Shown: one piece after another, positions 21,566-28,337 of the stretch
Layout: each line of letters opens with the position of its first letter
Position numbering within the stretch: the stretch's first letter is position 1
NCBI GenBank assembly: GCA_900618425.1
Contig: UZAN01039377.1
Coordinates: 115,298 to 143,634 of the forward strand
Reading direction: 5' to 3'
Length of the DNA stretch: 28,337 bases
Origin: Echinostoma caproni
Lineage: Eukaryota > Platyhelminthes > Trematoda > Plagiorchiida > Echinostomatidae
The notes under the pieces: model-generated
Told to the model about the DNA's origin: nothing
Databases searched by the model: none
What the model saw: only the letters and a program-made list of their open reading frames with translations
Translations under genes and position numbers: made by a program

Positions 21566-22927
21566 GCATCAACAGAGAAGGATGGAACTGTCCGAATAGA
21601 AACATTTGTCTTATTTACTGCATTACTTCCCCATTTATGCAAATGTCACATCCAGTACAGTGAGTCTAAACTGATAATCAGCAAGCAGCGCATCGAGAAA
21701 CATCTGTGGTTAGCTACACCCTTCAGAATCGTAACTAGGGGATACTTAAAGAGAATTTAATAATGTTATAAAGATTTTAAATGTTTACAAAATCACCATA
21801 GATTTCAACAGCTTCAGATTTGGATAACTAAATTGTCAGGTGTGCTCATCCACCAATCAGAATGAAGATTAACTAGGCTGTATTTGGACAATGCTGCATC
21901 TCTGCCAATGTTGATCTAAGTACCGTTTTAATTGATGAGTTAGTGGTATTTGTGTACGTTTCTTGAATACCAAATACACACGAACAATCCGCGGATATAT
22001 GAGCAACAAATGATGGGTTCGGTAAACCGGAAACGCTTAAAAGTCTTCGTGTGCGGTCGACTTTTTTAACTCCTGGATCATCCATCAAACGGTATATTTC
22101 CGAAAAGGTGGACGGTAACTTTTGGTGAACGTTTTCAGCGTGGAAATTCTTGTAAATCGGTATAATGTTCTTTATATACTTCTAATCTTACTTGGGTCTG
22201 TGATCGAAAACATGCACTGACTGAATATCTGTGGAACAGATTACTGCATTTCATTCTTTATAAATATTTGTGCGCAGGTTTGATACTACAAACAATGTAC
22301 ATCAGCTTTCGCTGATTTTTCCTCAATGACATGCAACCAATCTATGATTATCAGATGAATACCTACAGAATGATTATAAATGTTTCATAATAACTTTCAT
22401 GGCAACTAGTGGATACATGATTGTCGAATAAATGTGAATTCTGCTTTACAGTTGAGCACAGAGTTTACCATAGCTGTATATGTTGGTGTAAATGATCCGT
22501 ATATATCCTTAGTTTGCATGAAGTTTCCACAATGTCTTGTAGTTGGTGCTCACTGCAAGTTAACAGAAAATATGTAAACGGCTGCATATTACGTGACCAT
22601 ACATCAATGATATGGGCATTTGATGCCACTGCATATGAATCCGGGGTATGCGAATTCCAAAACTTGATTTAAGGTACTGCCTTATAAGCATGAATGCATG
22701 CTGCATTAAAGGAAGGATTGGGTTTGACTGAAATCACAGCGCAATGAAGAATTCAAATGAAAATCTCTGTTTGAAAAAAACAATAAAAGCACTATCAATG
22801 CAACCCAATATTCGCAAGTCCAAATTTGAGGAAACCGTTTGACAGTTTTCCAGATCATGAGATTTGTACATAAAAATATGACCGATTGTACCCCCAAACG
22901 GAATTTGAAAATCAGTGATTTATTTTA
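21566..22927. other. No identifiable gene; unassigned DNA
   Basis: Only short frames without motifs are seen on both strands. The reverse transcriptase upstream of the LINE fragment at 21 kb would lie here had the insertion been full-length, but no YADD or FAPSKCK-like text is visible, so the truncation point is near 21565. The region 22140-22700 is AT-rich and featureless. Confidence 0.5.
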
Positions 22928-22979
22928 TTTAGTTGGTCAATTCGTCGTGAAAATGAGGCATGGCGTGAAAAGTTAGGAA

Positions 22980-23024
22980 GCACTTGACATCTGTTTCCAC
23001 CTGGTTGGGTCTCATCAGCAGTGC
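22980..23024 (-). ncRNA. Hammerhead ribozyme-like motif, left SINE (core nearly intact)
   Basis: Minus strand: GCACTG (23024-23019) is stem I 5' side; CTGATGA (23018-23012) is the first core box; then G, ACC, loop CAACCA, GGT, G; GAAA (22997-22994) is the second core box; C, loop AGAT, then GTC (22988-22986) as the cleavage triplet; and AAGTGC (22985-22980) is stem I 3' side. Stem I pairs 5 of 6, stem II pairs ACC with GGT, and stem III is the single C-G plus A-U of minimal type I hammerheads. All catalytic bases are present. The exception is the pair next to the core in stem II (10.1-11.1), which is G with G instead of G with C. Cleavage would fall after 22986. Activity is uncertain. Confidence 0.72.
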
Positions 23025-23042
23025 AAATCCGTCGATCTAACT

Positions 23043-23098
23043 GGGGATCGAACTAGGGACTTCGCAGGCGGAACGCACCCGTACTACTCACTGGGTCA
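23043..23098 (-). promoter_or_regulatory. Internal Pol III promoter (A and B boxes), left SINE
   Basis: On the minus strand the A box is TGACCCAGTGA (23098-23088), and the B box GTTCGATCCCC (23053-23043) fits the GGTTCGANNCC consensus well. The spacing is like that in a tRNA gene. The B box here is better kept than in the right copy. Confidence 0.7.
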
Positions 23099-23353
23099 CC
23101 GGGCAGCTGATTAGACCGTTTCTCATTTTGAATATACACAATATAGCACAACCCATCTTACACTCATCTCTGAACTAGCCTCCAGGGTTTAACCGTGGTT
23201 GGAAGGTTTCACAACCTAACTGCTTGATATATGGAAGCTATGCGGAATTTGATTTGTTTAGATAATGAACTCGTCGTGCAAATGAGACGGGAGTTAAAAA
23301 GCCATATTGTGCTATATCGTGTACATTGAGAAACAGTCTGATTATCTGCCCGG

Positions 23354-23409
23354 TGGCCCAGTGAGTAGTACGGGTGCGTTCTGCATGCGAGGTCCCTAGT
23401 TTGATCCCC
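23354..23409 (+). promoter_or_regulatory. Internal Pol III promoter (A and B boxes), right SINE
   Basis: A box TGGCCCAGTGA at 23354-23364 fits TRGCNNAGYNG. B box GTTTGATCCCC at 23399-23409 has one change (C to T) from GTTCGATCC. The head has tRNA-like spacing between the boxes. Confidence 0.65.
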
Positions 23410-23427
23410 AGTTAGATCGACGGATTC

Positions 23428-23472
23428 GCACTGCCGATGAGACCCAACCAAGTGGAAACAGCTGTCCCGTGC
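23428..23472 (+). ncRNA. Hammerhead ribozyme-like motif, right SINE (core mutated)
   Basis: GCACTG (23428-23433) forms stem I with CCGTGC (23467-23472), 5 of 6 pairs. The first core box is CCGATGA (23434-23440), with the conserved U4 changed to C. Stem II is ACC against AGT, weaker than in the left copy. GAAA (23455-23458), C, loop AGCT and GTC (23464-23466) are intact. The stem II pair next to the core is again G with G. The U4 change is expected to abolish or greatly reduce cleavage. Confidence 0.65.
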
Positions 23473-23713
23473 TTCCCAGATTTTCAGCTTGCACCTCATT
23501 TACATGGCGAATTCGTCGTACAAACAAACCATAAAATCTATTCCTCTCAAAAACGAGTTGTGTTATATCCGTAAAACAAATCTCCCTGGTTTCTTCCTAA
23601 CCCTTTTATCCTGTTTGAATATAAATGTTTAAAACCAAATTATTTACAGATCGTTCTGGCTCGAGAAGTCGTTTGACTGTATTGCAGATTAATCCTATTG
23701 TAGTTTGATCCCA

Positions 23714-23732
23714 CCTTTTGTCNCCTTTTGTC
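23714..23732. other. Single N flanked by a 9-base exact duplication (probable assembly join)
   Basis: CCTTTTGTC occurs at 23714-23722 and again at 23724-23732, separated only by N at 23723. This is the same arrangement as at 18743, so both are probably the trace of one assembly procedure. The region around it is otherwise ordinary. Confidence 0.65.
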
Positions 23733-23825
23733 ATTCCCTTACTTTGTAGTTTTGGATCAAAAAATACATCTGTCAAACCAAGGTTGACATCGTTGTACTG
23801 GAAAATGAACTAACACGTTTAGATA

Positions 23826-23900
23826 AATATATATATATTATATTATATATATATATATTATATATATATATAAATATATATATATAAATAAATAATAAAA
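23826..23900. repeat. (TA)n-rich microsatellite
   Basis: About 75 bases made almost only of A and T, mainly TA dinucleotides with interruptions (TTATATTA, TAAATATA), grading into AATAAATAATAAAA on the right. Length is likely variable between individuals and prone to assembly error. Confidence 0.9.
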
Positions 23901-26900
23901 AGGTATTGCCTAGTTCAAAATCAAGGAGCACGTGTCGAAAAACGTTACCGACTCTATCTTTTATGATTGCAAACTGTCAATGTACTGTAGCATATGGGAA
24001 AATTGATATGGTAGTTGGTTGAATTTCAAAATGCTGTGGGAAATTATTTTTCAAGCTTTTTTATACCCGACATATGAAACTCAATAGTCAAAATGAAAAC
24101 ACGATCTGAAGTGCCATCTTCATGTCATAGGGAGACAGTCGTTCATTCACCAACCAGGATGAAGTTACCCCTAGGTACAACTTGTAAAAAGTTGCAATTG
24201 TTTCAATATATGCTAACGTTCACTCAGTTTCACTGCGAGCGATTATCGACCATTCGCCATGTTGATTGAATGCTGATTTTTTTCACTTGAATTCATTTCC
24301 GGAGTCGCCGTCAACTGAAAACCGTTACCTTAGAGGCCAAACTTAGCGCGCTTCTATCCTTCCTTTCGTGTATATGTAATTTCTCCCCCATCCGTTCACG
24401 TGCCAGAACAACACACCGACAATCCGTTCTGTAAACAGTGTAGAACGTACAGTTCTGCTCCATCTAACAGTCACGTGCTATGGGCGCATAAACTTTACTG
24501 ATTGTTGTGCAAGTAGCCATTCTGGTGATACTGTCAGTTATAAATGACCCACACCCAACAATATTTTGATTACCATTTTCTTGTTGTGTTTAAAGCATAA
24601 CGCAGACTCAAAATCTATCTAGGTATTAACTAATGTACTTAGCTGACATGTGAGCACAATACATACTGATTTAGGTGCGCAATATAACCCACATTACAAG
24701 ACTCCATCCGTAAGGTTAATGCCGTTAAGACCTCACACTTGCTTACTCAAACCATTGGTATTTATGCTTCTGCAGCACCATAAGGCTATATTACGCATAG
24801 GTAGTTAGTCAACTACAGAAAGGTAAAGTATCAAAATAAAAGTGAGGGATTTGACTCGCTGATTGCCTTAGAATATTTCCAGTATCTGTTCCTGTATCAT
24901 TGGATACAATCGATGGACTTGACACAAAATGGGTCCATTTTCTTGTGTTTAGCAGTCCCAAACTACTAAACTATACATTACTGATTGAACTTTATGCATA
25001 AAGTTTGGTAGTTTTAATGAACCTTATTTTATGTGAAGGTTGTTTGGCGGAAACAAACCAGAAATGTTGCCTATCGTAGAAAACGCCGTGACAAGTGCTG
25101 TGGTAATTCTTCGGGCATTTGTAGCTTTTGTGACATCAGTCTCACCGGCCCACAGAGAGGGACCAGATAATCAGGTATGCACCCCTAGAGCACATGTATC
25201 ACTTCAAATGGCGTGTCTTAGCACTCGATAAATAAAATCATACTGAATTACGATCAGTGTTTTTCGCGGACGATGCAACAACTTACAATTCACTTAACAT
25301 TCAAATCGAAGGTTTGTCATTTTCCAAAGGCAGGTGGTCAGAAAGCAGGACAAATGTAAGTACTCAAAAAAAGGATTTTGTGAACAAATAAAAATTCTAT
25401 TTCAGGCACATTCTTGGGAATAAACCTGAAACACCTGAATTTATAAATGCGTTTATCCCACATATATCTGGGGCCTGGGTGATGTGTACTCAAGTAATAA
25501 CTCAATGAACGTATTCAAACTGGTACGGCATCAACGTTGTTGGCTGTTGTAATACACACAAGTTCATACAGTTACGCTAGCAATAAGTCATAGAATTTAT
25601 TCCTCAAAATGGAAAATACCAGAGATTATCAACGGCATGCTTCATTAAGTTACATAATCGATGAATGTAAGTCCCACAGCAGTCTACTGTGAATACTTAA
25701 AATGTATATTACAACAGATTTATATGATTCTAAGTTGAATACGTTTAATCCCATGTAGAAATTGTTTTTACCTGAAACATCTTCATCGTGCCTCATGAAG
25801 ACACAGACCGTTCATGTTGGTATCTGTGACATAACAAACCTTAGTTACTATAGATGTGTGAACTCGGTCGTAAATAAGCAACTCGTTGAACTGGATACGA
25901 TGCATGACCTGAAAGTCACACCACGGTCACCCCACACGCATTAATCTCTGATCGAATACGCTCTTATTTTGCATCTATACGACCTAAAATCAGTATCCAC
26001 GATCAACCAATCAAGAACAATATTCTATAGTAACTAAAGTTATGCAAGGCATCGATTTCATCAATCAGAATACAGATACCTATCATACGATGTGAACCTT
26101 CCAGTGATATGTCGAGAATAATACAGACAGATGTATTGGTCGAAGGTAACGGAAGTGATTCATTGAAGTGGTTTGTTCAAGACACAGACAAACCTAACAC
26201 AAAGTCCAGATTGCAAATGCCGAGCGACGCGTGTTCCAAATTGTTTACATAGATGTGAACGTATAGTTTGCATTTTGTAATAAGCATCTAGGGACCCTAC
26301 TACTGGGTATCGTGTGGACAAAGTGCGCGAAATGTCCTATCAAAGGTTTACAGTCAATTGTTCTTTTTTCAGTGTCGAAAATAATGGCAATATTGGTGTA
26401 GTGCTGTAGCTACAGGTTTAGTAAATTGAAGGAATAGCCCGTTTGATTAATCTGTCATTTTACGTGACCCCATTGTCCACGAACAATAGAGTGGATTTAA
26501 GGACTAACAGAAGGAGTTAATCAAGTGGAATGGCAATTACTTCCGGAATGGATATGCGGTTACTTCAGCTCTCATTCGGTAGAAACTGTTTGACTGTGAT
26601 TGAATAAGTTGAACCGACTGATTGGCATCGAATATGTGAGCAGCAGACCCAGGTTTTATCTTTTCTATTCTTTTGATTATCAATTTTTTCCAATGGGAAT
26701 CCTTCTATTCTACTTGTTTGACCTGCGTTGTAGCAACGAACTAATCTTCAGATGCAACTTATCATGTGACCTGCCTCGAATACTAAATCAGGCGCATATT
26801 CTCAGGGTATTGTATGAGGATTGACAAGAAGCTCTCCTATCGGAGAATTCAAGCCAATTCAGTCTTGAGGGAACAATTCGAGTATTGACAAATAAGCCTA

Positions 26901-27454
26901 AATTAAAGGTAAACCATAGGTTTATTCTTTGAATAAACATCGCAGAAATTTCTATCCTAGTGAGCAGTTCCTGTTTTTGAAATTTATCGATTGACCCAAT
27001 TCTTACAAATATTTGAACGGTAAGCAACCATTTCCCTGACTGAAAATAACAATCAATCCCCCCACCGTTACTTAAACAACACCTACAGTGTAATTTATCG
27101 AAAGCGAAGTGTCTTGCTAACCAAATGTGGATGAAAATACAATGATTTAGACGACAAAACCAGACAGTATGTAGACCACATTTTACAAAATCAGGAACCA
27201 CAGTGCTCCCTGGTTTGTTTGGTTTTCAGAGCTATCAATTCGTTGGAAATAATGTACGAAAGTAAAAATAGAGGGCGTACGTATTCACAACTAACAAAAT
27301 TCACATTAGATTCAAATAAATAACACTCACGGTCTCAATGAATGAAAGATCCCTGCATTTTTTTATCTTGAGCATTAGTCTCTCTATGCGAGAGTCAAAA
27401 CATGTTCTCAATTTTCATTTTAATTATTGTTCAATAAGAACTTTAAAAAATTAA
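23901..27454. other. No identifiable gene; unassigned DNA with one weak exon candidate
   Basis: Apart from the candidate at 25039-25174 nothing is recognisable. The longest frame, minus strand 27201-26788 (137 codons), is the longest in the window but shows no motif, no signal peptide and no convincing splice context. The frame at 25762-25944 (plus) follows an AG after a moderately pyrimidine-rich run, without a known motif. Confidence 0.5.
25039..25174 (+). CDS. Weak candidate internal exon, unknown protein
   Basis: The open frame runs from an AG at 25037-25038 (preceded by a T-rich tract in CTTATTTTATGTGAAG) to CAG followed by GTATGC at 25175, a good donor context. The 45 codons between have a plausible composition, with an alanine/valine-rich helix-like run (ENAVTSAVVILRAFVAFV) followed by a polar end. 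The upstream in-frame stop at 25034-25036 lies just outside the proposed acceptor, as an exon would need. I recognise no family, and no neighbouring exon in a compatible phase was found. Chance remains a good explanation. Confidence 0.18.
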
Positions 27455-28129
27455 ATGCTGAATGAGTTACATTTAATAAGAGAAAGAAGGAGAAATCAAC
27501 AACGTCAACTGGGGATCACCATGAATAAACTTATTGTGAGACAATATCTTCTTCATTTCCTTTCAGAGTTGAGCGCTGACAGCAGGCAATCGATAGGCTG
27601 CGTTTTGATATTCTTTTCTCACTCCTATATTTGGGATATGATGCATCAATCCATTTGGATAAAGATGCTCATCACCACTTTTGGCATGCAGGTGTTATTG
27701 AAATGAATTCAGAAGCATTGAGAGCATGAAACAAGAATATCGAAATGCCGAACCCATCGAATTCTTTCAGCCAGGTACCATTTGGACGGCACGGAAAATC
27801 GGAACTGCCAATCCGGATCACCTTCGGAGAAATTGCGCTTGGATCGAGGAGGAGAATAGTCCATCTATCCAACTGGTACCGGCAATTATTCACAAATGGT
27901 AGCCTAGCCAGATGATTATGTTGGTTGTTGGAACTGTTCCAAAACGGTTACTGGTTAACATGTATCTGGAGGATTCCGGTTTATGACATCCGATGACCCT
28001 TATCGTTTTCTATTTTATCTCGAATCACAATTAGTACCATTTTTGGAAATCCGAACGTTCCTTATCGAGCCCTTCCACTGCAAACAAACTGGGAACTTCT
28101 TTCACTTGACTGATCCTGAAGAACATTAA
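27455..28129 (+). pseudogene. Unidentified decayed coding region in four collinear frame segments
   Basis: Four protein-like open segments follow one another on the plus strand. Segment 1 starts at 27455 and fades near 27585. Segment 2 (27580-27720) includes RLRFDILFSLLYLGYDA and DAHHHFWHAG. Segment 3 (27702-27902, after a stop at 27699) includes EFFQPGTIWTARKIG, DHLRRNCAWIEEENSPS and QLVPAIIHKW, then continues past one TAG to 27983 with LVVGTVPKRLL. Segment 4 (27959-28126) includes DDPYRFLFYLES, FLEIRTFLIEPFHC and HLTDPEEH before TAA at 28127. Each step to the next frame is in the same direction, as single-base losses would give. Composition looks like real protein, with tryptophans and charged runs. 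I do not recognise the family; a retrotransposon gag/protease region is one guess because LVVGTVPKRLLV loosely recalls the entry to an aspartic protease. It could also be a processed pseudogene. Confidence 0.42.
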
Positions 28130-28337
28130 GAGTGAATATCCATCCTAAGCATGCAAAATTGAAAAATTCACTAATGAATAGCATGAATTATTTTTACAAT
28201 TGAACAGATCTGAAAGAAATCGGGTAAGACTATTTTTGAACTGTTTGAAGTAACCTAGAAGCCGTATAGTTCATCTCAAAACGGAGGAAAAACAGATTGC
28301 CCATAAAAAATAAATCCAAGAATTGTCAGAGCCTCAC
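28130..28337. other. Window end, nothing recognised
   Basis: AT-rich sequence following the TAA at 28127. The frames contain stops every few codons, and no continuation of the preceding coding stretch was seen. If that stretch belongs to an element, its next domain would be expected here or beyond the window. Confidence 0.5.

Larger units (their letters stand above)
22928..23153 (-). mobile_element. tRNA-derived SINE with hammerhead, left copy
   Basis: On the minus strand, from 23153 downwards: a leader of about 50 bases shared with the other copy; a tRNA-like head starting GCCCGGTGACCCAGTGAG at 23104; a canonical B box; a GTTAGATCGACGGAT linker; a complete hammerhead-like fold; and a tail ending in CCTCATTTTCACGACGAATT near 22938. 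Parts are in the order tRNA head, hammerhead, tail. SINEs of this design are known from schistosomes (Sm-alpha), but the sequence here is not that family as far as I can recall. No clear target-site duplication or poly-A tail is seen. Elements like this carry no protein and depend on LINE enzymes to move; a partner LINE could not be matched by its tail. Confidence 0.75.
22928..23527. repeat. Long inverted repeat made by two head-to-head SINE copies
   Basis: The plus-strand arm from about 22928 to 23153 is, with scattered mismatches and small gaps, the reverse complement of the arm from about 23299 to 23527. The best-kept core is 22997-23104 against 23348-23455. Between the arms lie about 145 bases that include a further tail-like segment (23259-23295). 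Read as RNA, the whole tract would fold back on itself. The mismatches between arms show it is two separate or long-diverged insertions and not a recent assembly-type inversion. Confidence 0.85.
23259..23527 (+). mobile_element. tRNA-derived SINE with hammerhead, right copy
   Basis: The order is as in the left copy: leader (23299-23347), tRNA-like head from 23348 (GCCCGGTGGCCCAGTGAG), B box, linker, hammerhead-like fold (23428-23472) and tail ending CGAATTCGTCGTAC at about 23521. In addition, 23259-23295 before the leader resembles the reverse complement of the tail, so this copy is flanked by imperfect terminal inverted segments of about 40-50 bases. The boundaries at the left are therefore uncertain: it could be one element, or a SINE that landed next to an inverted tail fragment. 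No protein is encoded. Confidence 0.75.

Noticed and set aside
26788..27201. Longest open frame in the window, minus strand, 137 codons, as a gene
   Set aside because: No recognisable domain, odd composition, no splice or start context; one such frame is expected by chance in AT-rich DNA of this length.
1..28337. CRISPR arrays, bacterial operons, rRNA genes
   Set aside because: No regularly spaced direct repeats, no ribosome-binding sites with dense coding, and no rRNA-like sequence were seen.

Overview
This is eukaryotic, gene-poor, repeat-derived DNA, moderately AT-rich by eye. It has no operons, no ribosome-binding sites, and no open reading frame longer than about 140 codons. The best-supported contents are decayed mobile elements that become recognisable only when translation is followed across stops and frameshifts. 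Several are of kinds typical of flatworms, especially digenean trematodes: a CR1-type LINE, pieces of the LINE family whose reverse transcriptase carries YADDIVLL and LQDW, a CsRn1/Kabuki-type Ty3/gypsy element, and tRNA-derived SINEs carrying a hammerhead ribozyme motif (the best-known relative is the schistosome Sm-alpha SINE). A trematode is my inference; species and chromosome cannot be told.

Layout. 0.4-1.0 kb (minus): RT fragment of a LINE. 1.0-6.6 kb: nothing identifiable. 6.6-8.0 kb (plus): dead Ty3/gypsy copy keeping the start of RT, almost all of integrase and the pol C-terminus, but missing most of RT and RNase H. 8.0-15.2 kb: nothing firm apart from a few hairpins. About 15.2 kb (minus): weak tRNA-like SINE remnant. 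16.8-19.4 kb (minus): the largest element, a CR1-type LINE with endonuclease, linker and RT in order but broken many times. 21.0-21.6 kb (minus): C-terminal end of the YADDIVLL/LQDW LINE family. 22.9-23.5 kb: two head-to-head SINE copies forming a long inverted repeat, each with a tRNA-like Pol III promoter and a hammerhead-like core. 23.8 kb: (TA)n tract. 27.45-28.13 kb (plus): an unidentified decayed coding stretch running collinearly through four frame segments.

Function. No intact protein gene can be supported. The only parts that might still act are the SINE Pol III promoters and the left hammerhead, whose core is intact apart from one stem II pair, and the long inverted repeat, which could fold into double-stranded RNA if read through. 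Two single-N positions flanked by exact short duplications (18743 and 23723) look like assembly joins rather than biology.
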